Part shown: positions 42,095 through 49,227 of the stretch, piece by piece
Layout of the letters: the number at the start of each line of letters is the position of its first letter
How positions within the stretch are numbered: position 1 is the stretch's first letter
Source: Pseudomonadota bacterium
Lineage (GTDB): Bacteria > Pseudomonadota > Gammaproteobacteria > Acidiferrobacterales > Acidiferrobacteraceae
Length of the DNA: 49,227 nucleotides
Assembly: GCA_021794275.1 (NCBI GenBank)
Contig: JAJYRD010000088.1
Coordinates: forward strand, 1-49,227
Direction: 5' to 3'
Notes under the pieces: generated by a model
Told to the model about the DNA's origin: nothing
The model's database searches: none
What the model saw: only the letters and a program-made list of their open reading frames with translations
Program-made: the position numbers and the translations under genes

Positions 42095-42571
42095 ATGATC
42101 ATAAAGACGCCTACGTCCCACACATTCGTGACGGGCTCGAGTGAGGGCTATACGCCCTTGAACGCCTTCGACGGTGCCTTGCTGGCCGCCGGCATCGGCA
42201 ACACGAACCTGGTCAAGATGTCCTCCATCGTGCCACCTGGGACCCGCGAGGTGCCGGTCACGGAGCTCGTGCTCCCGCCAGGCGCGCTCGTTCCCGTAGC
42301 CTACGCCGCGATGGAGTCCGATATACCGGGATCCATGATCTGCGCTGCGGTGGCCGCGGCGTGGCCGACCGACCCTTCCAAGCCTGGGCTTATCATGGAA
42401 TACCATGCCCACGGTCACCGCGAGGACGCGGAATCGGTCGTGCGGCGGATGGCAGAGGAAGGCATGCGTAAGCGCGGGTGGGAGGTGAAGACCTTGAAGT
42501 CGGTCGCCATCGACCATCGCGTCGACAAAATCGGCGCAGCCTTTGCCGCCGTGGTGCTGTGGGATCTGTAG
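42095..42571 (+). CDS. pdaD: Pyruvoyl-dependent arginine decarboxylase
   Basis: A 158-aa enzyme that decarboxylates arginine to agmatine. The self-cleavage site is Ser43/Ser44 in [14 protein letters not shown], with the substrate-binding GNTNL segment before it and the conserved [11 protein letters not shown] and GWEVK near the C-terminus. This is the archaeal/chlamydial type of enzyme, distinct from PLP-dependent SpeA. The next gene, speE, starts three bases after the stop, so both are co-translated. No agmatinase or agmatine deiminase gene lies in the window. Confidence 0.94.
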   Translation: MIIKTPTSHTFVTGSSEGYTPLNAFDGALLAAGIGNTNLVKMSSIVPPGTREVPVTELVLPPGALVPVAYAAMESDIPGSMICAAVAAAWPTDPSKPGLIMEYHAHGHREDAESVVRRMAEEGMRKRGWEVKTLKSVAIDHRVDKIGAAFAAVVLWDL

Positions 42572-42574
42572 AGG

Positions 42575-43423
42575 ATGCGCAAGGACGGCTGGTACACGGA
42601 GGAATGGGCGGACCAGGGGTCGGCAATTTCGTTGCGCGTCAAAGAGAAGGTGCATGACGAGCAATCACCCTACCAGCGCATAGAGATCTACGAGACCGAG
42701 ACCTTCGGCACGCTCATGACGTTGGACGGTCTCGTGATGGTCACTGATCGCGACAACTTCGTGTACCACGAGATGATGTCGCATCCCGCGCTCTTCACGC
42801 ACCAATCGCCACGCCGGGTCCTCATCATCGGCGGCGGTGACTGCGGGACCCTGCGCGAGGTCCTGAAGCACGACGAGGTGGAGCATGTGGACCAGGTGGA
42901 GCTGGACGAGCGCGTGACACGCGTGGCGGAGCAGTTCTTCCCGGAGCTTTGCGCGGCGAACGACGACCCGCGGGCCCACCTGCACTTCCAGGACGGCATA
43001 CGGTGGGTCGCGGAAGCGCAACCGGGCTCATATGACGTCATCATCGTGGACTCGACGGACCCGGTCGGTCCCGCCGCGGGCCTGTTCGGAAAGGCGTTCT
43101 ACACGGACTGCCATCGAGCGCTCAAGGCGGACGGCATCGTGGTCGGCCAGAGCGAATCGCCCCTGTTCCACACCACGCTGATCAAAGAGATGCACGAGGC
43201 CTTGCGCGGCGCCAATTTCCTGGACGTGGCCACCATCCATTTTCCGCAGTGCACCTACCCCTCGGGCTGGTGGAGCGCCACCCTTGCCCGCAAAGACGCC
43301 ACCCTCGCCGGCTTCAGGGAGGAGGCGTGTCGCGAGCGGTCGTTCGCGACACGCTATTACAATGCCGGCATTCATCAGGCGGCCTTCGCCTCGCCGGAAT
43401 TTTTATTTAAAACGCTACTCTAA
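42575..43423 (+). CDS. speE: Polyamine aminopropyltransferase (spermidine synthase)
   Basis: A 282-aa enzyme transferring aminopropyl from decarboxylated SAM. It has an N-terminal beta-hairpin domain (SPYQRIEIYETETFG, MTLDGLVMVTDRDNFVYHEM) and a Rossmann fold with RRVLIIGGGDCGTLREVLKH, in which the usual second Gly-Gly is Cys-Gly, and the catalytic loop VDSTDPVGPA. FHTTLIKEMH and PSGWWSATLARK follow. The start is 3 bp after pdaD. Acceptor specificity (putrescine versus agmatine) cannot be read from the sequence, and the operon context makes agmatine possible. Confidence 0.95.
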   Translation: MRKDGWYTEEWADQGSAISLRVKEKVHDEQSPYQRIEIYETETFGTLMTLDGLVMVTDRDNFVYHEMMSHPALFTHQSPRRVLIIGGGDCGTLREVLKHDEVEHVDQVELDERVTRVAEQFFPELCAANDDPRAHLHFQDGIRWVAEAQPGSYDVIIVDSTDPVGPAAGLFGKAFYTDCHRALKADGIVVGQSESPLFHTTLIKEMHEALRGANFLDVATIHFPQCTYPSGWWSATLARKDATLAGFREEACRERSFATRYYNAGIHQAAFASPEFLFKTLL

Positions 43424-43445
43424 GCCCGAGATCGCCTCTTCGTCG

Positions 43446-43468
43446 CCCGCCGGGCCCCGCCCGGCGGG
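43446..43468 (+). terminator. GC-rich hairpin after speE
   Basis: CCCGCCGGG and CCCGGCGGG form a perfect 9-bp stem with a 5-base loop, 22 bp after the speE stop. There is no T-tract, so it is probably a 3'-end stabilising or pausing hairpin rather than a full intrinsic terminator. Confidence 0.5.
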
Positions 43469-43485
43469 TGTAAAGGTAGCGCGGC

Positions 43486-43533
43486 CCTCCAGGTCTTGTG
43501 TATTAGGCTCATCTAATTCCCAATATGTTGTTG
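43486..43533 (+). promoter_or_regulatory. Pair of candidate NrdR boxes upstream of nrdA
   Basis: The 16-mers at 43486-43501 and 43518-43533 match the NrdR consensus acaCwAtATaTwGtgt at about 10 and 11 positions; the second contains the core CAATATGTTG. They are 32 bp apart, the three-turn spacing typical of NrdR. The second ends in the -35 region, as expected for repression by NrdR with dATP. Confidence 0.5.
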
Positions 43534-43560
43534 ATAAGCGCTGTTCGCTTGCAGTAGACT
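43531..43560 (+). promoter_or_regulatory. Sigma-70 promoter of nrdAB
   Basis: TTGATA (43531-43536), an 18-bp spacer and TAGACT (43555-43560) lie 40 bp before ATG 43601, which has AAGGAG as SD. Confidence 0.5.
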
Positions 43561-43600
43561 GTTCCCTCGTTTTCGCTTTTCCCCAAGGAGACCTGGCCCC

Positions 43601-46600
43601 ATGGATTATGAACAGTCATCACAGGGTCCCACCAGCGCGGGAGTGATTGAAGGCGGCCTGCGCGTCATCCGGCGCAACGGGCACGCCACGCGCTTCGATG
43701 CCTCGAAGATCGCGATCGCCATTACCAAGGCATTCCTTGCGGCCGAAGGCACTTCAGGCGCCGCCTCGACGCGCGTGCGCGAGATCGTGACGGGACTCAC
43801 AGACCAGGTCATAGCCGCCCTTACCCGCCGAACCCCGGGTGGCGGCACGGTCCACATCGAGGACATCCAGGACCAAGTCGAACTCGCGCTCATGCGCAAC
43901 GGCCACCACGAGGTGGCGCGGCGCTATGTGCTCTACCGGGAGCAGCGCGCCCAGGCGCGGGCGGCCGAGAAGACCGAAGCCCAGGAACCCGCTATCCATG
44001 TCCGGACCGCGGATGGACGCAACGTGCCGCTCGATCGGGCGCGGCTCAAGGCGGTGATCGACGAGGCCTGCAGCGGCCTGCGGGAGGTCTCGGCGGATGC
44101 GGTGCTTCAGGCGCTCTTGCGCAATCTGTTCGACGGCGTCGACGAGCGTGATGTGATGCAGTCGGCGATCCTGAGCGCTCGCGCGCTCGTGGAGACCGAA
44201 CCGGACTATACGTATGTGACGGCGCGCCTACTCCTTGATGTGCTGCGCCGAGAGGTGCTCGGCCGGTCGCTCACGCACACCGAGATGCGCGCCGAATACC
44301 CGGAATACTTTCGCGCCTTCATACGCGAAGGGGTTGAGGCGGAACTGATCGACCCGCGGCTTGCCGAATTCGACTGTGCCCGCTTGGGCGCGGCACTCAA
44401 GGCCGACCGTGATCTGAACTTCACCTATCTCGGGCTCCAGACCCTGTACGACCGCTACTTTCTGCACCGTGAAGAGCGGCGCATCGAACTGCCGCAGGCA
44501 TTTTGGATGCGCGTGTCCATGGGACTGGCCCTGAATGAGGTGGATCGGGAAACGCGCGCGATCGAGTTCTACGAGATCCTGTCGACCTTCGATTTCGTGT
44601 CCTCGACCCCGACCTTGTTCAATGCGGGGACGCTACGCTCGCAGCTTTCGTCCTGCTATCTCACCACGGTCTCCGACGACCTGGACGGCATTTACAGCGC
44701 CATCAAGGACAACGCGCTTCTTTCCAAGTACGCGGGGGGCCTTGGCAACGACTGGTCGCGCGTAAGGGCCCTCGGCGCACGCATCAAGGGGACGAACGGC
44801 AAGTCACAGGGCGTGATCCCCTTCCTCAAGGTCGCCAACGACACCGCGGTGGCGGTAAACCAAGGCGGACGGCGCAAGGGCGCCGTGTGCGCCTACCTCG
44901 AGACCTGGCACCTGGATATCGAGGAGTTCCTCGAACTGCGCAAGAATACCGGCGACGATCGGCGCCGCACGCACGACATGAACACGGCCAACTGGATACC
45001 GGATCTGTTCATGGAGCGCGTCCGCGCGGGCACCGAATGGACGCTGTTCTCGCCATCGGATACCTCGGACCTGCACGACATCTACGGGGAGGCCTTCCGG
45101 GCCGCCTACGAGCGCCACGAGGATCGTGCCGCGCGTGGCGAACTGAAGCTCTTCAAGAAGGTCCGGGCGCTGGATCTCTGGCGCAAAATGCTCTCGATGC
45201 TGTTCGAGACCGGGCACCCGTGGCTCACCTTCAAGGACCCGTGCAACCTGCGCAGCCCGCAACGCCACAAGGGCGTGGTTCACAGCTCCAATCTTTGCTG
45301 CATGACCGCCGACCAGAGGGTCGTGAGCGACCGTGGACTTCTGACCGTGGGCGAGCTCTATGCCCAGGGTGGCAGGAATCGCGTCGTGGGGCTGGACGGC
45401 GTGTATGACGCCTCGGAGATGTTGCTACCCCGGCCCAACGCCCCCATCGTGCGGATCGAGACCGCTGAGGGCTACCGCCACAAAGTCACACCCGACCATA
45501 AGGTCTGGGTGAAGGATCGTGGCTGGGTCGAGGCACAACACCTGAAGGCCGGAGACCACCTGCTCATCCAGCAGCGTGAGGGGCTGTTCGGGCCTGCCCA
45601 CAACCCCGAGATCGCCTTCGTGATCGGGCTCATGACCGCGAGCAGCGCCTATGGCCGGCACAGCATGGTAACGGAGCTCGAGGCCGAGCGCTTCGCCTAC
45701 ATCGGAAAGGCGCGCATGGCCGCGATTTCTCACGAGGCCTCTGAGACCTCCGAGACCGCCGAACCCTGGCAAGAGGGTCACGACGAGCGCGACCACGCCC
45801 ATGTGGGTATCCCGGAGCTCATCTGGACGGGCGACAAGGAGACAGTGACCGCCTATCTGCGGGGCCTCTATCAGGCGGGCCACGGCATGATCAAGAGTCT
45901 CACGCTGGCGTCCTACGACCAGCCGTTCATCGAGGGCCTGCAGATCGTGTGGGCCAACCTCGGGATCGAGACCCATATCCACAAGATCGAGAAGAGCTAC
46001 TGGCGGCATCCGCTGTTCCGCCTGATCATGACCAGCGCCGAGGGGCATGCCTTGGCTGCGGCCGTGCTCCAGGTCAGCGAGGAGGCCTTCCCGTTGAGCC
46101 AGGGCGAGGCGGCCTTCTTGAGCGACAAGCAGCGCGGCTACGCCACGTTTACCGGGCTTACGCCGCTCCCCAACGAGGATGCCTATTGCTTGATGGTGGA
46201 TTCGGCCACCCACGCGTGGACCGTGAACGGCTTGATCACGAAGAACACTGAGATCACGCTCAACACCTCGGACGAGGAGATCGCGGTCTGTAATCTCGGC
46301 TCTGTGAACCTCGCGGCCCATGTTGGCAACGAGGGCGGCATGGACATGGCGAAGCTCGAGCGCACGGTGCGTACCGCGATGCGCATGCTCGACAACGTCA
46401 TCGACATCAATTACTACTCGGTGCCTCAAGCGCGGGTCTCGAATCTGCGCCACCGTCCGGTAGGTTTGGGTGTCATGGGCTTCCAGGACGCCCTGTACAA
46501 ACTGCGCCTGCCGTACGCGTCCGAAGGCGCCGTGACGTTCGCCGACCGCTCCATGGAGGCCGTGAGCTACTACGCGATCCTCGCCTCCACGGAATTGGCG

Positions 46601-47338
46601 CGCGAGCGCGGATCCTACGCGAGTTATGAGGGCTCGCTCTGGAGCCAAGGGGTTCTGCCCATAGACAGCATCGCCTTCGTCGAGGAGGCGCGCGGCGGGT
46701 CTTTGACCATGGATCGCGGCGCCCATCTGGACTGGGCACCGATCCGCAAGGCGGTGGCGAGCTACGGCATGCGCAACTCGAACTGCCTGGCCATAGCCCC
46801 GACCGCCACCATATCGAATATCGCGGGCGTTGCGCAAAGCATAGAACCGACCTACCAGAACCTGTTCGTGAAATCGAACCTTTCGGGTGAGTTCACGGTC
46901 CTGAACGAGCACCTCGTCCACGACCTGAAGGAACGTGGCTTGTGGGACCCGGTCATGGTCAACGACCTCAAGTATTACAACGGACGCGTGGGTGGTATAG
47001 AACGCCTGCCGGGCGATCTCAAGGCGCTCTACGCGACCGCCTTCGAGATCGAGCCGCGCTGGCTCATAGAGGCCGCCTCGCGCCGCCAGAAATGGATCGA
47101 TCAGGCGCAGAGCCTGAACCTCTATATGGCGGAACCCTCGGGGCGCAAGCTGTCCGATATGTATATGTTAGCGTGGGAGAAGGGACTGAAGACCACCTAC
47201 TACCTGCGCACGCTGGGCGCGACGTCGGTCGAGAAATCGACACTGAACGACGGGGCACTGAACGCGGTGCGCGGACCGGCGCCTGAAGAGCCCAAGGCCT
47301 GCGCCATCAACGATCCTCAGTGCGAGGCATGCCAGTAG
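43601..47338 (+). CDS. nrdA: Ribonucleotide reductase class Ia large subunit, intein-containing precursor
   Basis: A 1245-aa precursor; removal of the 316-residue intein leaves 929 aa. Two N-terminal ATP-cone domains (first GGLRVIRRNGHATRFDASKI, second IHVRTADGRNVPLDRARLK) regulate activity, as in Pseudomonas NrdA. The catalytic barrel has Cys352 (QLSSCYLTT) and Cys897 (EIAVCNLGSVNL), the redox pair, and the thiyl residue Cys566 in SSNLC, with the matching TEI on the other side of the intein. A C-terminal CAINDPQCEACQ carries the shuttle cysteines. It makes dNDPs with NrdB, whose gene starts 15 bp later. Function requires protein splicing because the intein separates Cys566 from the partner Glu. 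Confidence 0.96.
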   Translation: MDYEQSSQGPTSAGVIEGGLRVIRRNGHATRFDASKIAIAITKAFLAAEGTSGAASTRVREIVTGLTDQVIAALTRRTPGGGTVHIEDIQDQVELALMRNGHHEVARRYVLYREQRAQARAAEKTEAQEPAIHVRTADGRNVPLDRARLKAVIDEACSGLREVSADAVLQALLRNLFDGVDERDVMQSAILSARALVETEPDYTYVTARLLLDVLRREVLGRSLTHTEMRAEYPEYFRAFIREGVEAELIDPRLAEFDCARLGAALKADRDLNFTYLGLQTLYDRYFLHREERRIELPQAFWMRVSMGLALNEVDRETRAIEFYEILSTFDFVSSTPTLFNAGTLRSQLSSCYLTTVSDDLDGIYSAIKDNALLSKYAGGLGNDWSRVRALGARIKGTNGKSQGVIPFLKVANDTAVAVNQGGRRKGAVCAYLETWHLDIEEFLELRKNTGDDRRRTHDMNTANWIPDLFMERVRAGTEWTLFSPSDTSDLHDIYGEAFRAAYERHEDRAARGELKLFKKVRALDLWRKMLSMLFETGHPWLTFKDPCNLRSPQRHKGVVHSSNLCCMTADQRVVSDRGLLTVGELYAQGGRNRVVGLDGVYDASEMLLPRPNAPIVRIETAEGYRHKVTPDHKVWVKDRGWVEAQHLKAGDHLLIQQREGLFGPAHNPEIAFVIGLMTASSAYGRHSMVTELEAERFAYIGKARMAAISHEASETSETAEPWQEGHDERDHAHVGIPELIWTGDKETVTAYLRGLYQAGHGMIKSLTLASYDQPFIEGLQIVWANLGIETHIHKIEKSYWRHPLFRLIMTSAEGHALAAAVLQVSEEAFPLSQGEAAFLSDKQRGYATFTGLTPLPNEDAYCLMVDSATHAWTVNGLITKNTEITLNTSDEEIAVCNLGSVNLAAHVGNEGGMDMAKLERTVRTAMRMLDNVIDINYYSVPQARVSNLRHRPVGLGVMGFQDALYKLRLPYASEGAVTFADRSMEAVSYYAILASTELARERGSYASYEGSLWSQGVLPIDSIAFVEEARGGSLTMDRGAHLDWAPIRKAVASYGMRNSNCLAIAPTATISNIAGVAQSIEPTYQNLFVKSNLSGEFTVLNEHLVHDLKERGLWDPVMVNDLKYYNGRVGGIERLPGDLKALYATAFEIEPRWLIEAASRRQKWIDQAQSLNLYMAEPSGRKLSDMYMLAWEKGLKTTYYLRTLGATSVEKSTLNDGALNAVRGPAPEEPKACAINDPQCEACQ
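45299..46246 (+). other. Intein in NrdA, 316 residues, with decayed homing endonuclease
   Basis: The intein lies exactly between SNLC and TEI of the host. Block A starts CMTADQRVVSD (Cys1). Block B is HKVTPDHKVW with Thr64 and His67. Blocks F and G are YCLMVDSATHAWTVNGLITKN, ending in Asn316, with Thr as the +1 residue. The penultimate residue is Lys instead of the common His, a variation tolerated in some inteins. Between them sit relics of a LAGLIDADG enzyme: IAFVIGLMTASSAYG (about 105-119) and YLRGLYQAGHGMI (about 186-198). Both have lost the catalytic Asp/Glu, so homing should be inactive while splicing can persist. Confidence 0.95.
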
Positions 47339-47353
47339 ACAATGGAGGACACT

Positions 47354-48454
47354 ATGCTGGATTTTGACAGCACACCGACCGCTACCAAGACGCCCCAAGG
47401 GGGCGTCACCGGACTTGAGGATCTGAAGATCGGCTCGGGGCGGGTCCAGGTGGACGACAAGCGCATCATCAACTGCCAGGCCGACGTCAACCAGCTTGTG
47501 CCGTTCAAATATCAGTGGGCGTGGCAGAAGTACCTGGATGCCTGCGCGAACCACTGGATGCCGCAAGAGGTGAACATGTCACGGGACATCGCGACCTGGA
47601 AGGACCCGAACGGCCTCACCCCTGACGAGCGCACGATCATAAAGCGCAATCTGGGCTTCTTCGTGACCGCCGACTCGCTCGTGGCGAACAATCTCGTGCT
47701 TGCGATCTACCGTCACATCACGAATCCGGAGTGTCGGCAGTATCTGCTCCGCCAGGCCTTCGAGGAGGCCCTGCATACGCACGCCTACCAACACATCGTG
47801 GAGAGCTTGGGCCTTGATCAGGGCGAGATCTTCAATATGTACCGGGAGGTGTCGTGCATTTCCGATAAGGACGTTTTCGAGCTTCAGTTCACCCGCGAAC
47901 TCATGAACCCCAATTTCTCGACCGGCACGGAAGAGAATGACCGCCGCTTCCTGCGCAACCTGATCGGCTATTACGTGATCATGGAGGGGATCTTCTTCTA
48001 TGTCGGCTTCGTGCAGATGCTGTCGTTCGGCCGACGCAACAAGATGATGGGCTCGAGCGAACAGTTCCAATACATCCTGCGCGACGAGTCCATGCACCTG
48101 AATTTCGGGATCGATCTCATAAACCAGATCAAGATCGAGAACCCGGCGCTCTGGACCGATACCTTCCAGAACGAGGTGATCGACCTCATAAAACAGGCGG
48201 TGGCGCTCGAATATCGCTACGCCATCGACACCATGCCGCGGGGCGTCCTCGGCCTGAACGCCGCGATGTTCGACGACTACCTGAAGTTCATCGCGAACAG
48301 GCGTTGTCAGCAGATCGGTCTGCCCGTCCAGTACGCGGGGGCGACCAACCCGTTCCCGTGGATGAGCGAGGTTCTCGACCTGAAGAAGGAGAAGAACTTC
48401 TTCGAGACGCGGGTGACGGAATACCAGACGGGTGGCGCCCTCTCCTGGGATTAA
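47354..48454 (+). CDS. nrdB: Ribonucleotide reductase class Ia small subunit
   Basis: A 366-aa ferritin-like radical subunit from ATG 47354, behind GGAGGACACT. An ATG four codons earlier is less well placed. Diiron ligands and the radical tyrosine are all present: [11 protein letters not shown] has Glu, His and the Tyr122 equivalent; [12 protein letters not shown] and RDESMHLNF carry the later Glu/Glu/His ligands. The length equals that of E. coli NrdB, and the C-terminal tail GGALSWD would bind NrdA. It is the last gene of the nrd operon, with a strong terminator downstream. Confidence 0.96.
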   Translation: MLDFDSTPTATKTPQGGVTGLEDLKIGSGRVQVDDKRIINCQADVNQLVPFKYQWAWQKYLDACANHWMPQEVNMSRDIATWKDPNGLTPDERTIIKRNLGFFVTADSLVANNLVLAIYRHITNPECRQYLLRQAFEEALHTHAYQHIVESLGLDQGEIFNMYREVSCISDKDVFELQFTRELMNPNFSTGTEENDRRFLRNLIGYYVIMEGIFFYVGFVQMLSFGRRNKMMGSSEQFQYILRDESMHLNFGIDLINQIKIENPALWTDTFQNEVIDLIKQAVALEYRYAIDTMPRGVLGLNAAMFDDYLKFIANRRCQQIGLPVQYAGATNPFPWMSEVLDLKKEKNFFETRVTEYQTGGALSWD

Positions 48455-48471
48455 GCTCAAGTTGCGTCGAT

Positions 48472-48625
48472 TCTCATTAGTCATGCAATTTGTCTCACTA
48501 GTCGTGAAAATGGCGCCACAGTCCCTTCCCAGGGCTGTGGCGTTTTTTTTGGCCACATTACCGTCGATTCCCATGAGTCGTTAAACTCATCTCATTAGTC
48601 GCGAGACTGGGTATCAATAGTGAGA
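48472..48625. repeat. Cluster of CTCATTAGTC-type repeats around the nrdB terminator
   Basis: TCTCATTAGTC (48472-48482), TCTCACTAGTC (48493-48503), CCCATGAGTC (48571-48580) and TCTCATTAGTC (48590-48600) are four direct copies. The first and third share the longer block GTCGATTC before the repeat. TAGTGAGA (48618-48625) is an inverted partial copy. They flank the terminator and precede decayed mobile DNA. Multiple short repeats at element ends are known from IS21-type transposons, so this may be a fossil end. The rest of 48626-48884 holds no gene I can support. Confidence 0.55.
48514..48550 (+). terminator. Rho-independent terminator of nrdAB
   Basis: CGCCACAG pairs with CTGTGGCG, with a second inner pairing CCC/GGG, and eight T follow directly (48543-48550). 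It lies 60 bp after the nrdB stop. Confidence 0.93.
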
Positions 48626-48884
48626 TGGCGGCCTTCGGAATTGTGTCGGTGGGCAAATACTCCTATTTCGGGATGGGCGCGAGGTAACGTCTATCCTCAA
48701 GAGCTATCGCACTGGGCCACTGGGAAACAAGGGGCTGCGGGGAATCACGCGGTCACGGGGAAATTCCATTTGACCAGCGGGCCATTACAAGAAAAGGTTA
48801 TTCGGGCTACCTTGCCTTATCCGACTGTCATTTAAACTATAAATCTTCACAAAATCGCGCCAATACGACCCTAAATTGCGGCGT

Positions 48885-49100
48885 CTAAGCCCTGGCGGCC
48901 GTCCAAAGGGGACCCCAATCACGACCGCGAGCCCCGGGCATGCGCGGTCGGCCAACGAGAGACCCTGGGACCGGGTGTTGAACCAAAGCCGCGCGGCAAC
49001 ATCGGCGTACCCTTCCGTGAATGGCAAGATGGCCGTGCCCATATCGACGAATCCGCTGCCATGCCGTCGACATTCCGATGAAGGGTTTTGTAGGATCTCC
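48885..49100 (-). pseudogene. Decayed VapC-type PIN-domain toxin, cut by an IS66 element
   Basis: From ATG 49042 one frame reads AILPFTEGYADVAARLWFNT and TRSQGLSLADRACPGLAVV, the C-terminal half of a VapC ribonuclease (compare PF...A..ArL...TR..GLSLgDRACLALA). The same frame continues upstream (EILQNPSSECRRHGSGFVD) up to the IS66 boundary at 49101. The catalytic region after ACPGLA is shifted: another frame gives RDWGPLWTAARA with stop at 48885, and the stretch that normally carries the last Asp is missing. The N-terminal half would be on the far side of the insertion. No antitoxin gene is present. Confidence 0.6.
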
Positions 49101-49227
49101 GTAAGCGTCTAGCCAATCCACCTATCTCCCCGTAGCCGACTACGACAGACTGGGCTTCCAGTTGAAGGGCAGGAGCTCGGATAGGCGTCTATGAGGCCAG
49201 GTGGGGAGTTTGTCGAGAACATCGCAG
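49101..49227 (-). mobile_element. End of an IS66-family insertion sequence
   Basis: GTAAGCGTCTAGCCAATCC at 49101 looks like an IS66 terminal inverted repeat, which begins GTAA. It stands just outside the C-terminal end of the transposase gene on the minus strand. The element runs past the right edge, so the other end and the expected 8-bp target duplication (candidate GGATCTCC, 49093-49100) cannot be checked. Confidence 0.7.
49140..49227 (-). CDS. IS66-family transposase TnpC, C-terminal fragment
   Basis: Only the last 28 codons are in the window. They read DVLDKLPTWPHRRLSELLPF then NWKPSLS, matching the C-terminal domain of IS66 transposases (consensus DVL.rl..hp..ri.eLLPwnW). The gene enters from the right edge and its stop is TAG at 49140-49142. 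Nothing indicates whether the rest is intact. Confidence 0.78.
   Translation of the reverse strand, partial: CDVLDKLPTWPHRRLSELLPFNWKPSLS

Noticed and set aside
45425-46921. Minus-strand 498-codon frame opposite nrdA and its intein
   Set aside because: No motif or SD. The plus strand carries clear intein blocks and RNR active-site residues.
48620-48835. 71-codon plus-strand ORF after nrdB
   Set aside because: No SD, no recognisable motif, and it lies in repeat-flanked decayed DNA.

Overview
The window reads as the chromosome of a high-GC gammaproteobacterium. The block ponA / pilMNOPQ-aroKB-gltBD-hemE follows the order known from Pseudomonas and its relatives. Copper/silver efflux, cyanate and sulfane-sulfur chemistry, and a pyruvoyl arginine decarboxylase would suit an acidophilic or sulfur-oxidising lineage such as the Acidiferrobacter group. 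That assignment is an inference from gene content, not something the sequence proves.

Layout. Positions 1-600 hold mobile-element debris: a probable IS200/IS605-type 3' end and a frameshifted helix-turn-helix recombinase fragment. A featureless kilobase and an outer-membrane porin gene follow (1798-2994). From 10.2 kb back to 3.1 kb (minus strand) lie a cytochrome b561-type protein, a Met/His/Cys-rich exported protein and a CusC-CusB-CusA tripartite efflux system, whose adaptor carries a recent tandem duplication of its metal-binding motif. A frameshifted acetyltransferase and priA come next. From 27.7 kb back to 13.7 kb (minus strand) run pilMNOPQ, aroK, aroB, then gltB, gltD and hemE from their own promoter. 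ponA, a conserved unknown, argS and a SPOR-domain protein run forward from 27.8 to 33.3 kb.

The most distinctive module is at 33.3-41.3 kb. A GAF/AAA+/Fis sigma-54 activator (37888-39465) separates two transcription units. On the minus strand is a NrtA/CynA-type ABC transporter with cyanase and a two-domain rhodanese. On the plus strand is an OsmC-like protein followed by an acyl-CoA-dehydrogenase-family flavoprotein. Both units have a -24/-12 sigma-54 promoter (TGGCAC-N5-TTGC) and, 70-85 bp upstream, a shared GTYGACAATGTG motif in the same orientation. The three operons therefore look like one regulon for cyanate or a related C-N/S compound.

The right end carries a polyamine cluster, speD-pdaD-speE, and then nrdA-nrdB. 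nrdA contains a 316-residue intein inserted directly after the catalytic thiyl cysteine, and its homing-endonuclease motifs have lost their acidic residues. After nrdB come a terminator embedded in several CTCATTAGTC repeats, a decayed vapC toxin gene, and an IS66-family element that cuts into it and runs off the window. I found no rRNA, tRNA or CRISPR array.
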